A stretch of DNA of 64,000 nt from Ramlibacter lithotrophicus (GTDB taxonomy: Bacteria > Pseudomonadota > Gammaproteobacteria > Burkholderiales > Burkholderiaceae_C), in the NCBI RefSeq assembly GCF_012184415.1, contig NZ_VTOX01000001.1, forward strand, positions 124,001 to 188,000, written 5' to 3'. Of the stretch, positions 1 to 8,691 are shown in pieces. Within the stretch, counting starts at the first letter, position 1; each line of letters begins with the position of its first letter. The notes beneath the pieces were generated by a model. That model was not told where the DNA came from. It worked only from the letters and a program-made list of their open reading frames with translations, and made no database searches. The translations under genes were made by a program, and so were the position numbers.

Positions 1-533
1 TGCACATGGACGGCGCGCGGTTCGCCAATGCCGTGGCGCGGCTTGGCTGCACGCCGGCGCAGGCATCGTGGAAGTCTGGCGTCGACATCCTCTCGTTCGG
101 CGTCACCAAGAACGGCGGACTGCTGGGCGACGCGATCGTCGTGTTCGCGCCCGACGCGGCGCAGCAGATCGGGTATCACCTGCGACGCGCCGGCCTGGTC
201 TGGTCGAAGATGCGGTTCGCCTCGGCGCAGATCCTGGCCTACGTGCGGGACGACCTGTGGCTGGAACTCGCGCGCGGCGCGAACCAGGCGGCGGCGAGCA
301 TCGCGGTATTGGTGCGCACGCTGCCCGGCGTGACCCTGGTGGCGCCGGTGGAGGCCAACGAACTGTTCATCGAGATGGAGCCGGCGGCGCTCGATGCGCT
401 GCAAGGCAGCGGCATCCTCTTCTATCGCCGCGGCCCGCGCCTGGGCCGCTTCGTGTGCCGCTGGGACACGAGCGCGGCCGACATCGACGCGCTGGCCGGC
501 GCGATCGGTCGCTGCGCCAACCTGAAAGCCTGA
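1..533 (+). CDS. ltaE: Low-specificity L-threonine aldolase, C-terminal part (5' end outside window)
   Basis: This is the C-terminal half of a PLP-dependent fold-type I enzyme that cleaves L-threonine or allo-threonine to glycine and acetaldehyde. The frame is already open at the first base: the residues before the first ATG (position 6) continue the family motif HMDGARFANAV, so the true start lies upstream of the window. The PLP-binding lysine is in SFGVTKNGG, about 37 residues in, and the C-terminal small domain follows. About 177 residues are present of the roughly 340 usual. It ends 12 bp before the next gene, so the two are probably cotranscribed. Family assignment is good; the actual substrate could be another beta-hydroxy amino acid. 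Confidence 0.85.
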   Translation, partial: HMDGARFANAVARLGCTPAQASWKSGVDILSFGVTKNGGLLGDAIVVFAPDAAQQIGYHLRRAGLVWSKMRFASAQILAYVRDDLWLELARGANQAAASIAVLVRTLPGVTLVAPVEANELFIEMEPAALDALQGSGILFYRRGPRLGRFVCRWDTSAADIDALAGAIGRCANLKA

Positions 534-545
534 GAGGACGATGCG

Positions 546-1553
546 ATGAGCGCGACCAAGATCTGGACCCGGATCGACTACGAGAAGAACGGCAAGCAGG
601 CCGGCTGGCTGCAGCTGCCGCACTCGGTCACCCGCTCCGCCTACGGCAACATCGCCATCCCGATCTGCGTGATCCGCAACGGCGCCGGCCCCACCGTGCT
701 GTTGATGGCCGGCAACCATGGCGACGAGTACGAAGGGCAGATCGCCCTCACGCGACTCATCCGCGAACTCGATCCCGGCGAGCTCCAGGGCCGCGTGATC
801 GTGATGCCCGCGGCCAACTACCCGGCGGCGATGGCCGGGGCGCGGGTGTCGCCGATCGACGACGGCAACCTCAACCGCTCGTTCCCTGGCGATCCCGACG
901 GCACGCCGACCTACGCCATCGCGCACTACATCGACAGCGTGCTGTATCCGATGGCGGACCTGTTCCACGACATCCATTCGGGCGGCTCGTCGCTGCAGTA
1001 CCTGCCGTTCGCCTCGATGCGCATGGGCGCCGACGCAAAGCTGAACGACCGCGCGCTCGCGGCGCTGCGTGCGTTCGGCGCGCCGATCGGGCTGGTGTGG
1101 GACTACAGCCCGGACCAGCGCCTGTCGCAGGTGGCGGCCATCAACCGCGGCCTGGTCGCACTCGGCGGCGAGTTCGGCGGCGGCGGCGCGGTGAGCGGGC
1201 GCGGCGTGCGCATCGTCGAGCGCGGCCTGCGCAACATCCTCGCCCACGCCGGCGTCATCGAGCGCAGCCGCGCGGTCGGCGACTTCGATGGTCCGACGCG
1301 CCTGATGCAGGTGAAGGGCCGCGACTACTACGTCTATGCGCCCGACGCCGGCCTGTTCGAGCCGGCCGTCGAACTCGGGGACAACGTGAAGGCCGGCGAC
1401 CTGTGCGGCCAGGTGCACTTCGTCGACAACCCCGCGCGCCCGCCCGAGCCGTGCCACTTCGAGCGCGACGGCATGGTGATCTGCAAGCGGCATTACGGAC
1501 GCGTCGAACGCGGCGATTGCGTCGTGCACCTGGCCACGGAATACCTCGGTTGA
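546..1553 (+). CDS. AstE/AspA-family zinc deacylase, DoeB-like (N-acetyl-diaminobutyrate deacetylase type)
   Basis: A 335-residue succinylglutamate desuccinylase/aspartoacylase-family protein, a zinc hydrolase related to M14 carboxypeptidases. Zinc-site motifs are visible: GNHGDEYEG (His and Glu ligands, residues about 57-65) and HDIHSGG (second His, about 137-143). The N-terminal part (LPHSVTRSAYGNIAIPI) resembles DoeB, the N-acetyl-L-2,4-diaminobutyrate deacetylase of ectoine degradation, as I recall that family. No other ectoine-degradation gene is in the window, so the substrate is open. The gene starts 12 bp after the threonine aldolase and is followed by a solute-binding protein and ABC transporter, suggesting uptake and processing of an N-acylated amino compound. 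The family is clear; the DoeB label is a moderate inference. Confidence 0.75.
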   Translation: MSATKIWTRIDYEKNGKQAGWLQLPHSVTRSAYGNIAIPICVIRNGAGPTVLLMAGNHGDEYEGQIALTRLIRELDPGELQGRVIVMPAANYPAAMAGARVSPIDDGNLNRSFPGDPDGTPTYAIAHYIDSVLYPMADLFHDIHSGGSSLQYLPFASMRMGADAKLNDRALAALRAFGAPIGLVWDYSPDQRLSQVAAINRGLVALGGEFGGGGAVSGRGVRIVERGLRNILAHAGVIERSRAVGDFDGPTRLMQVKGRDYYVYAPDAGLFEPAVELGDNVKAGDLCGQVHFVDNPARPPEPCHFERDGMVICKRHYGRVERGDCVVHLATEYLG

Positions 1554-1606
1554 CGCTCGCGGCGGCGCTGCTGCCGAGCTTGCCGGCTCGCGTTCCAAGC
1601 CTGCAT

Positions 1607-1620
1607 GTCACGGTCGTGAC
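1607..1620. promoter_or_regulatory. Short palindrome upstream of the transporter operon
   Basis: GTCACG and CGTGAC form perfect 6-bp arms around a 2-bp centre, about 80 bp before the solute-binding-protein start. This spacing fits an operator for the ABC transporter operon, but no adjacent regulator identifies it. The rest of 1554-1700 shows no gene. Confidence 0.3.
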
Positions 1621-1700
1621 GCACGCCGGGATTGTCCCTATCGACCATGCAGGAAAAAGCCGATTCACTCACGCTGTCGCAACCAGGCAGGAGACAACCC

Positions 1701-2963
1701 ATGAAATTCCACGGAAGCAGGGTGGCTTCGACACCCCGCATCACCAGGTCCGCATTTCTGGTCAGCATGGCTTGCGCGGCCGCCGGCCTTGCCGCGCCCG
1801 CGGTGTTCGCGCAAGGCAAGCCGATCCGCATCGGCGTGCCGACCGCGATGCAGCTGCAGGTGGGGCGCGACACGCAGGACGCGGTGAAGATGGCGATCGA
1901 CGATGTCAACGCCAGGGGCGGCGTGCTCGGACGCAAGCTCGAGATGGTGGTCGCCGACGAGACCGAGAATCCGGAAACCGGCATCAGCGCCATCAAGAAG
2001 CTCACCGCCGACGAGAAGGTGGACGTGCTGATCGGCGGCTACACCAGCGGCGTCACCCTGGCGCAGCTGCCGCACATCGCCTCGGCCAAGACCATCTACC
2101 TCGGCGTCGGTGCGGCGTCGCCGGCCATCACCGCGAAGGTGAAGCAGGACTACGACAACTACAAGTACGTGTTCCGCGTCGGCCCGCTCAATTCGGCCCA
2201 CCAGGCGCGCCAGCTCACCGGCTTCATCTCCAACTTCGTCAAGGGTGAACTGGGCATCAGCAAGGTCGCCATCGTCGGCGAGAACGCCAAGTGGGTGCAG
2301 GACCTTGTGCCGTTGCTCAAGAAGGGCGCGACCGAGGCCGGCGCCGACGTGCGCGCGACCGAGTTCTTCGACGCCCAGACCTCCGACTTCTCGCCGCTGT
2401 TCTCCAAGGTCAAGGACTCCGGCGCCCAGTACATGGTGGTGGTGCTGTCGCACGCCTCCAGCGACATCTTCGCCAAGCAGTGGCACGACTCGCGCTTCCC
2501 GATGCCTTACGGCGGCATCGACGTCAAGAGCATGGACGGCGACTTCTGCCAGCGCATCGGCGGCAAGTCGGTGGGCGAGCTCGCGGCCAACTTCGCGGTG
2601 CGCGCGCCGCTGACGGCGCGCACGATCCCCTTCTTCGACGAATTCGCGAAGAAGACCAGCCGCTCGCCCGTGTACACAGCTTTCGGCGCCAACGACGCCG
2701 TGTACATGTACGCCGACGCCGTCAAGAAGGCCGGCAGCACCGACACCAATGCCGTGATCAAGGCGCTGGAGAAGGCCAGCTACGAAGGCATCACCGGCGT
2801 GATCGAGTTCGACGAGACGCACGACGTGAAGCCCGGCGCCGGCACGTTCAAGGGGCCTTCGCTGCTGCTGGCGCAATGGCGCGACGGCTGCAAGCGCGAA
2901 GTGATCTATCCCAAGGAGCGGCGCACCGCCGACTTCGTGTACCCCGCCTGGATCAAGAAGTAG
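1701..2963 (+). CDS. ABC transporter substrate-binding protein, branched-chain amino acid (LivK/HAAT) type
   Basis: Periplasmic solute-binding protein of the type I fold used by the hydrophobic/branched-chain amino acid (HAAT) family. The chosen ATG at 1701 follows a good ribosome-binding site (AGGAGA) 8 bp upstream; an in-frame ATG at 1632 lacks one. A twin-basic N-terminus and a hydrophobic stretch ending in AVFAQG form a signal peptide, giving a mature protein of about 385 residues. The domain begins IRIGVPTAMQLQVGRD and includes DDVNARGGVLGRKLE, typical of LivK-like receptors. It heads a transporter operon with livH, livM, livG and livF directly downstream. Many HAAT receptors bind amides, urea or aromatic acids, so the ligand is not known. 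Confidence 0.9.
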   Translation: MKFHGSRVASTPRITRSAFLVSMACAAAGLAAPAVFAQGKPIRIGVPTAMQLQVGRDTQDAVKMAIDDVNARGGVLGRKLEMVVADETENPETGISAIKKLTADEKVDVLIGGYTSGVTLAQLPHIASAKTIYLGVGAASPAITAKVKQDYDNYKYVFRVGPLNSAHQARQLTGFISNFVKGELGISKVAIVGENAKWVQDLVPLLKKGATEAGADVRATEFFDAQTSDFSPLFSKVKDSGAQYMVVVLSHASSDIFAKQWHDSRFPMPYGGIDVKSMDGDFCQRIGGKSVGELAANFAVRAPLTARTIPFFDEFAKKTSRSPVYTAFGANDAVYMYADAVKKAGSTDTNAVIKALEKASYEGITGVIEFDETHDVKPGAGTFKGPSLLLAQWRDGCKREVIYPKERRTADFVYPAWIKK

Positions 2964-2985
2964 GCGCGGGACATTCGTGTGACGT

Positions 2986-3008
2986 CCCCGCCGCGCGAGG
3001 CGGCGGGG
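2986..3008 (+). terminator. GC hairpin between substrate-binding protein and permease genes
   Basis: CCCCGCCGC and GCGGCGGGG make a perfect 9-bp stem with a GCGAG loop in the 67-bp gap after the solute-binding-protein stop. There is no T-run. It probably acts as a leaky attenuator or 3' mRNA stabiliser that raises receptor over permease expression, as known for other ABC operons. Confidence 0.55.
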
Positions 3009-3030
3009 AAACTTCAACGCCGGGGAAGCC

Positions 3031-3882
3031 TTGCTCGAGATCCTGATCATCGGCGCCGTCAGCAGCGCCATCTACGCCATGCTGGCCGTCGGGTTCACGC
3101 TGATCTTCGGCGTCGCCCGCATCCTGAACCTGGCGCACGGTTCGTTCTATGCGCTGGGGGCCTACGGGGCCTATCTCTTCACCTCGTTCAAGATCCCGCT
3201 GCTGCCGGCGGCGCTGCTGTCGATCGCGCTGGTCGCGGTGTTCGGCATCGTCGTGGAGCGCGTGCTGATCCGCCCGATGCGGCATTCGCAGCTCGCCGTG
3301 CTGATGATCACGCTGGCGGTGGCGCTGGTGGTCGAGCAGGCGCTGTTCCTCACCTTCGGCTCCGAGTACCGCAACGTGCCGGCGTTCGTTGACGCCAAGG
3401 TCACCCTGGGCGGCGTCGACGTGGCCGGTTCCCGGCTGCTCGCACTGGGCGTCGGCGCGGCGATCATCGGCGTGCTGTGGCTGTTCATCCAGCACACGCG
3501 GCTCGGCTCGGCGATCCTCGCCATCTCGCAGGATCCGCAGGCGGCGCAGTACATGGGCATTCCGAGCGACCGCGTGTTCGCCACCGTGATGGGGCTGTCG
3601 GCCGCGCTCGCCGCCACCGCGGGCATCCTGGCGGGGCCGTTCCTCACGGTACAGCCCACGATGTGGCTGCTGCCGATCGTCAAGGCCTTCGCCATCGTCG
3701 TGGTCGGCGGGCTGGGCTCGATCCCCGGCAGCATCCTGGCCGCCTTGATGCTCGGGTATGCCGAAACGATCGTCGCCTACGCGATCTCCACCTCGTGGAC
3801 CGAGATCGTGTCGGTGCTCGCCACCCTGCTGATGCTGGTCGTGCGGCCGGCCGGCATTTTCGGCCGCCGCGCCGCTTTCTGA
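3031..3882 (+). CDS. livH: Branched-chain amino acid ABC transporter permease LivH
   Basis: Inner-membrane permease subunit of 283 residues, essentially all hydrophobic helices, with the LivH hallmarks AVGFTLIFGVARILNLAHGSFYALGAY near the N-terminus and VVVGGLGSIPGSILAALMLG near residue 230. It pairs with LivM to form the transmembrane channel of the importer. The start is TTG at 3031, supported by GGGGAA 7 bp upstream and by the usual length of LivH proteins. It is 67 bp from the receptor gene and 10 bp from livM. No disruption is visible. Confidence 0.92.
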   Translation: MLEILIIGAVSSAIYAMLAVGFTLIFGVARILNLAHGSFYALGAYGAYLFTSFKIPLLPAALLSIALVAVFGIVVERVLIRPMRHSQLAVLMITLAVALVVEQALFLTFGSEYRNVPAFVDAKVTLGGVDVAGSRLLALGVGAAIIGVLWLFIQHTRLGSAILAISQDPQAAQYMGIPSDRVFATVMGLSAALAATAGILAGPFLTVQPTMWLLPIVKAFAIVVVGGLGSIPGSILAALMLGYAETIVAYAISTSWTEIVSVLATLLMLVVRPAGIFGRRAAF

Positions 3883-3892
3883 CGCCGCGTCC

Positions 3893-4885
3893 ATGTCGAG
3901 CAAATCAGTCGAACTCACCGCCATGGCGCCCGTCGCGCGCGAGTCCATGTTCAGCAAGCGCATCGACCTCGCGGGGGCCGCCGGCTTCGTCGCGCTGATG
4001 GCCGTGCTCCCGCTCGTCTTCGGCGGCAATTACCTGATCGGCGTGCTCACAGTGAGCGTGATCTACGGCATCTGGGCCGTCACCTGGGACTTCATGTCGG
4101 GGCTGACGGGCCGCGAAAACTTCGGCCACAGCCTGTTCATCGGGGTCGGCGCCTACACCGCGGGGTTCCTGAACACGACGTTCGGTTTCAACGGCTGGTG
4201 GAGCATCCCCGCCTCGATGGTGCTCGCCGCCGTGGCCGCCGTGCTGATCGGGCTGCCGACGCTGCGCCTGAAGGGTCCGTACTTCGCACTGGCGATGCTG
4301 TCCGGCGCCGTGATCATGCAGCGGCTGATGCTGATCTTCTGGGAGCAGACCGGCGGCGAGGAAGGCATCAACGGCCTGGAGCCGCTGATCCGCTCGCAGC
4401 TGGGTTTCTACTACTTCGCGCTGGCCACGCTGGTCGGCATCACGGCGCTGCTGCTGTGGATCGCGCGCTCCCACTGGGGAATGATCCTGCGCGCCATCCG
4501 CGGCGACGAGGCGACCTGCCAGGCGGCCGGCATCAACGTGACGTTCTACAAGATCGCATCGCTCGTGATCAGCGCCGCCTTCGCCGGCGCCGGCGGCGCC
4601 ATGTACGCGCACTACCAGCTGCAGGTGAGCCCGCAGCTCTTCGCCGTGGTCACGTCGATCACCATCATCACCATGGTGTACGTGGGCGGCATGGCCAGCA
4701 TCTACGGTCCGGTCGGCGGCGCCATCCTGCTGGTGCTGCTGACGGAGCTGCTGCGCGAGTTCGGCGAGTGGCGGCTGATGATCTACAGCGTCACCCTGAT
4801 CCTGATCCTGTTCTTCCTGCCCAACGGGCTCGTCGCCCCGGTCTGGCGGCGGGTGCGGGCGGCCGTCGGAGGGCAGCAGTCATGA
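3893..4885 (+). CDS. livM: Branched-chain amino acid ABC transporter permease LivM
   Basis: Second inner-membrane permease, 330 residues with about eight hydrophobic segments. Family motifs include SGLTGRENFGHSLFIGVGAYTAG (about residues 64-86) and GGMASIYGPVGGAILLVLLTE near the C-terminus. It is the partner of LivH in the heteromeric channel. Its stop codon overlaps the livG start in an ATGA arrangement (4882-4885), which indicates translational coupling. The Met at 3893 gives a polar N-terminal tail of about 25 residues before the first helix; starts at the later Met codons are possible but less likely. Confidence 0.92.
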   Translation: MSSKSVELTAMAPVARESMFSKRIDLAGAAGFVALMAVLPLVFGGNYLIGVLTVSVIYGIWAVTWDFMSGLTGRENFGHSLFIGVGAYTAGFLNTTFGFNGWWSIPASMVLAAVAAVLIGLPTLRLKGPYFALAMLSGAVIMQRLMLIFWEQTGGEEGINGLEPLIRSQLGFYYFALATLVGITALLLWIARSHWGMILRAIRGDEATCQAAGINVTFYKIASLVISAAFAGAGGAMYAHYQLQVSPQLFAVVTSITIITMVYVGGMASIYGPVGGAILLVLLTELLREFGEWRLMIYSVTLILILFFLPNGLVAPVWRRVRAAVGGQQS

Positions 4886-5637
4886 GCACGTTGCTGGACC
4901 TCGCCAACGTCAACAAGCACTTCGGCGGCCTGCACGCGGTGCGCAACGTCACGTTCTCGGTGCAGCGCGGCGAGGTCGTCGGCATCCTCGGGCCGAACGG
5001 GGCCGGCAAGACGACGCTCTACAACCTGCTCACCGGGTTCATCCGCCCGGATGCCGGCGCGCGGATCGTCTTCGACGGGCGCGACGTCGTGGGCATGCCG
5101 CCGCACCGGGTGGCCGCCCTCGGGATCTCGCGCACCTTCCAGCTGTGCCGGCCGTTCGTCGGCATGAGCGTGCTGGAAAACGTGATCGTGGGCGGCCTGG
5201 GAACGCACCGCCACGACGGCGCCGCGCTGGACGAGCGCGCCCGCTCGCTGCTGGGCCAGGTGGGGCTGGCGGGCAAGGAAGCGACACCGGTCGAAGTGCT
5301 GTCGTACGGCGACCAGCGGCGCCTGGAGATCGCGCGGGCGCTGGCCGCGCGGCCCAAGCTGCTGCTGCTGGACGAGCCGTTCGCAGGGCTCGGCAGCGGC
5401 GAGATCGCGGACCTGTCCGCGCTGATCCGGCAGGTGCATGCGGCCGAGGGCCTCACCGTGGTGCTGATCGAACACAAGCTGCGCGAGTTCATGCGGCTGG
5501 TCGACCGGGTGGTGGCGCTCGACTTCGGCGAGGTGATCGCGCAAGGCCTGCCGGAGGACATCGTGCGGCACCCGGCGGTGATCGAGGCCTACATCGGCCG
5601 CGACGTGCCCGAAACGGAGGCGGCCCATGCTGCTTGA
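4882..5637 (+). CDS. livG: Branched-chain amino acid ABC transporter ATP-binding protein LivG
   Basis: Cytoplasmic ATPase of the importer, 251 residues. It has the Walker A motif GPNGAGKTT near residue 38, the LivG-type switch region TFQLCRPF, a signature region VLSYGDQRRLEIARAL in place of canonical LSGGQ, and Walker B LLLLDEPFAGL. The ATG at 4882 overlaps the livM stop by 4 bp, and the 3' end overlaps livF by 11 bp, so the four genes are translationally coupled. The open frame continues upstream inside livM, but that extension is livM coding sequence in another frame and has no homology to ATPases. Confidence 0.93.
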   Translation: MSTLLDLANVNKHFGGLHAVRNVTFSVQRGEVVGILGPNGAGKTTLYNLLTGFIRPDAGARIVFDGRDVVGMPPHRVAALGISRTFQLCRPFVGMSVLENVIVGGLGTHRHDGAALDERARSLLGQVGLAGKEATPVEVLSYGDQRRLEIARALAARPKLLLLDEPFAGLGSGEIADLSALIRQVHAAEGLTVVLIEHKLREFMRLVDRVVALDFGEVIAQGLPEDIVRHPAVIEAYIGRDVPETEAAHAA

Positions 5638-6334
5638 CATCGCCAAGCTCTCGGTCTCCTACGGCAAGGCGGTCGCGCTGGAAGACGTGACCATGCGCGT
5701 GGGCGAGGGCGAATTCGTCGCCGTGCTGGGGCCCAACGGTGCCGGCAAGAGCACCTTGCTCAAGGCGGTTTCGCGGGCCCAGCCCTCGGTGGGGCACCTG
5801 ATGTTCCGCGGGGAGTCGCTGCACAAGTACGCCGCGCACGAAGTCGTGGGCAAGGGGATCTGCCATTGCCCGGAAGGGCGACGGCTGTTTCCCGAACTCA
5901 CGGTGCTGAAGAACCTGATGCTGGGCGCGTACCTGCGGCGCGACAAGGACGGGATCGAGAAGGACCTGGACTTCGTCTACAGCCTGTTTCCGATCCTCAA
6001 GGAGCGCACGCACCAGATCGTCAGCACGCTCTCGGGCGGCCAGCAGCAGATGGTGGCCATCGGCCGGGCCCTGATGGGAAAGCCCTCGCTGCTGCTGCTG
6101 GACGAGCCTTCGGTCGGCATCGCGCATCGCCTCAAGATGGAAATTTTCGACGCCATCAAGCGCATCCAGCGCGGCGGCACGGCGATCCTGATGGCGGAGC
6201 AGGACGCGCAGTCGGCGCTGCGCATCGCCGACCGCGTCTACGTGCTCGAACACGGCCACATCGGGCGTGAAGGCACCAGCGCCGAGCTGGCTTCGGACGA
6301 CTACATCCGGCAGGCGTACCTGGGCGTGGCCTAG
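5627..6334 (+). CDS. livF: Branched-chain amino acid ABC transporter ATP-binding protein LivF
   Basis: Second ATPase of the importer, 235 residues. Walker A is GPNGAGKST, the signature is LSGGQQQMVAIGRAL and Walker B is LLLLDEPSVG. It overlaps livG by 11 bp and is the last gene of the operon. The ending is odd: the TAG stop (6332-6334) lies exactly on the first bases of a 93-bp inverted-repeat element, so the stop codon is completed by the element rather than by ancestral sequence. The C-terminus ends at a normal length (DYIRQAYLGVA), so little or nothing has been lost. Confidence 0.93.
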   Translation: MLLDIAKLSVSYGKAVALEDVTMRVGEGEFVAVLGPNGAGKSTLLKAVSRAQPSVGHLMFRGESLHKYAAHEVVGKGICHCPEGRRLFPELTVLKNLMLGAYLRRDKDGIEKDLDFVYSLFPILKERTHQIVSTLSGGQQQMVAIGRALMGKPSLLLLDEPSVGIAHRLKMEIFDAIKRIQRGGTAILMAEQDAQSALRIADRVYVLEHGHIGREGTSAELASDDYIRQAYLGVA

Positions 6335-6424
6335 GGAAGCTCTGAACAAATCCCGCCGCGCGCGACGGTGCTATCCCGTTTTCGTCTCGAGCGCGCACGA
6401 CGCGATTTATTCAGAGCTTCCCTA
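6332..6424. mobile_element. MITE-like inverted-repeat element between convergent genes
   Basis: TAGGGAAGCTCTGAA at 6332 is repeated in perfect inverted orientation ending at 6424. After one mismatch the arms continue for five more bases (AAATC), giving 20 of 21 matching positions. The ends are flanked by CTA on both sides, and the internal 50 bp have no coding capacity. The terminal bases GGAAG..TCTGAACAAAT recall the ends of IS5-family elements (IS5 itself has GGAAGGTGCGAA), so a non-autonomous IS5-related element is likely. An alternative is a TA-targeting IS630-type derivative. As RNA it would fold into a long hairpin and could terminate transcription in both directions. Confidence 0.6.
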
Positions 6425-8602
6425 ACGCACGCTCTCCATGCTGTTGAGCAAGGCTGCCTCGGCGACGGCGTCGAGGGCGCCGGCCAGGATGGTCTGCCCG
6501 GACACCAGGCGCAGCGCGCCGATCGCGATCAGCGTTTCCAGCACCGAGCGCGTCATCGACCGGTACTTCCCCGCGCCGTCGGCGAACATGAACAGGAGCA
6601 GCTGCGGGCTGGCCCAGGCGAGGCGCCAACGGCTCCAGGCGCCGTCGATGAACAGGTCGGCCCATGCGCCTGCCTGCAGGTGCTCGATCGCCACCGGTGC
6701 GCGCGCGTCGCCGGGCTCGGCGCCGTGGTCGCCGGCGAGCGGCGCGTGTTGCGACACCGCCTCCCGATCCGCGGCGGGCACCGCTTCCATGAGACTGGAC
6801 TCGAGGGCCTCCGTCGGCTCCAGCCAGAACTCGTGCTCGCGCTCGTCGTCCATCGGCGCGGCCGGGTGCGCCGCCGGGGGGGCGGCGGCCGCTTCGTCCG
6901 CGGCCTGCATGGCGAGCCGGTGCAGCGCGGCCAGCTCCCGCAGGAACTCGCGCGATTTCTCCTCCGGATACTCGATGCTGGCCAGGCCGCCGCGCAAAGC
7001 GGCGACCATGCCGGGCACGATCCTGGCGAGGCTGGGCCGGCTCTCGGCGGCCACCTGCCGCTGCGTGGTCCAGAGCAGGTCGTCCGCGACGGCGCCATAA
7101 CCGCCGGGATCGTCGGAGCCGCTCGGGTCCGCCATCTGTGCCGCCGCCATCACCTGGGCCCAGGGGCCGGCCAGGAAGTGCCTGATGACCGCCGGCGCAC
7201 CGCGCACGTCGGGGCGCTGGCGCAGGCGCTCGGCGATGCGGCGCGCGAGCAGGTTGCGGCGCTCGGCCTTGATCAGCGCCCGCGCCGCGTTCGCGCGTTC
7301 GCGGCGGCTGCGCTCCTCCTGCTGCGACCAGGCTGCCTCGAGCGAGTGGAGGGCGTATTCGAAAGGCTCCGCCGTCTCCATCGACATGGTCGCCAGGGCA
7401 GCGACCACCTGCTGCAGCGGCTCGAGGAAAGCGGCGAAGCCGGGCAGGTCCGCCGCCGGCCAGGCGAGGCTGCGTTCGGTCATCTCGGTGAGGAACTGCC
7501 GCGTGGGGTGGTGCGGGTCGCGGAAGAAGCGCGGATCGTTGGAGGCCAGTCGCAAGAGCGCCGGCTCGAGTTCGCGCAGCACCTGCCGCACCTGCGGCAG
7601 CAGCCGCCGGTCGCCGGCCATGGTGTCGACCATCAGCCGCACCACCTCCTGTCCGAGCGCCTGCGCCGGCGTGGTGACTTCCGAGGCCGCGTCGCCGGTC
7701 GAGCGCCGCTCGTGCAGGCGGTGCATGACCTCATCGAGCTGCCGCGTGTCCTGGAGCGCCTCGAGGGCCCAGGGGAGGGTCAGGCCGATCGTTTCCCCGG
7801 CGGCGGGCTCGGCCGCCGCGCCGGGCGAGCCGAAATCGGTAGGCGCCCATTGCGAGTGGCCCGAGCGCTCGCCCTCGCCGACCAGGAGGCGGCGCAAGTC
7901 CCTGAGGTTCAGCAAGGGGGCGAGCGCGGAGGGGCTGGGCGCTCGTGCGGGCGGTGCCGTCCGCAACGCGTACGCCGCGTCGGAGACGCCCTGCCGCCGC
8001 AACACGTCGGCGAGTTGCCGGTACACCGAAGCCAGTTCGGGGCCCAGCGCCTCGCTCAGGCGCGGTAGCCAGCGCACCAGCGCCCAGGCGGGCACTTCGC
8101 ACTGCAGGCTCGCGCTGCGCAGCGCCTGGACCCAGGCCTCCGGCCGCAGCGGGTTGGCCGCCGCGCTGACGGTGGCACGGCCCTTGGCCGCCGATACCAG
8201 CGCGTTCAATGTCGCGAGTTCGGCCTCGACGGCGGACAGCACGGCCTGCTGGCCGCGCACGACCTCCACCGTTTCCTCGACCTGTTCCTCGCCCATCAGC
8301 TCGAGCGCCTCGAAGCTCAAGGGCTTGCTGCGCAGCGCCTCCTGGCGATCCAGAGCCGCGAATTCGCGATGCAGGCATCCCGGATAGGCATTGCGGAGGC
8401 ACTCCCGGTACTGGGCCAGCAGGCGGCTGGCATCGATCAGCGCCCGGCGCTCGTCCGGGTCGACGGTTGCCGCCGCGCGCAGCAGGGCCTCGCCCGCCTT
8501 GCCGGCCACCCGCTGGGCCACGGACGCGCCGAACTCGGCCGCAGCCTGGAGGCAGGCGGAGTACTGGGGCGGCTGCGCTGATCCGCTTGAAACGGGTTGC
8601 AT
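6422..8602 (-). CDS. DUF1631 domain-containing protein
   Basis: A large cytoplasmic protein of 726 residues from ATG 8602, belonging to the DUF1631 family common in beta- and gammaproteobacteria; its function is unknown. It is mostly helical and rich in Ala, Leu, Arg and Glu. It has no membrane segment or signal peptide. The C-terminal 80 residues (GAWSRWRLAWASPQLLLFMFADG onward) are the best conserved DUF1631 block. An in-frame extension to 8668 exists, but no good ribosome-binding site supports either start; AAGGAAG lies about 20 bp before 8602. The stop codon TAG is formed at the edge of the inverted-repeat element shared with livF. It is transcribed alone, convergent with livF. Confidence 0.75.
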   Translation of the reverse strand: MQPVSSGSAQPPQYSACLQAAAEFGASVAQRVAGKAGEALLRAAATVDPDERRALIDASRLLAQYRECLRNAYPGCLHREFAALDRQEALRSKPLSFEALELMGEEQVEETVEVVRGQQAVLSAVEAELATLNALVSAAKGRATVSAAANPLRPEAWVQALRSASLQCEVPAWALVRWLPRLSEALGPELASVYRQLADVLRRQGVSDAAYALRTAPPARAPSPSALAPLLNLRDLRRLLVGEGERSGHSQWAPTDFGSPGAAAEPAAGETIGLTLPWALEALQDTRQLDEVMHRLHERRSTGDAASEVTTPAQALGQEVVRLMVDTMAGDRRLLPQVRQVLRELEPALLRLASNDPRFFRDPHHPTRQFLTEMTERSLAWPAADLPGFAAFLEPLQQVVAALATMSMETAEPFEYALHSLEAAWSQQEERSRRERANAARALIKAERRNLLARRIAERLRQRPDVRGAPAVIRHFLAGPWAQVMAAAQMADPSGSDDPGGYGAVADDLLWTTQRQVAAESRPSLARIVPGMVAALRGGLASIEYPEEKSREFLRELAALHRLAMQAADEAAAAPPAAHPAAPMDDEREHEFWLEPTEALESSLMEAVPAADREAVSQHAPLAGDHGAEPGDARAPVAIEHLQAGAWADLFIDGAWSRWRLAWASPQLLLFMFADGAGKYRSMTRSVLETLIAIGALRLVSGQTILAGALDAVAEAALLNSMESVR

Positions 8603-8691
8603 GATCGTGTAGCCAGATGTTACTTCCTTTGTGGCACATGCGTATGGGGCACGCACCTGGGAAAACACCCGGGTCTACGGAAGAGTTGACC

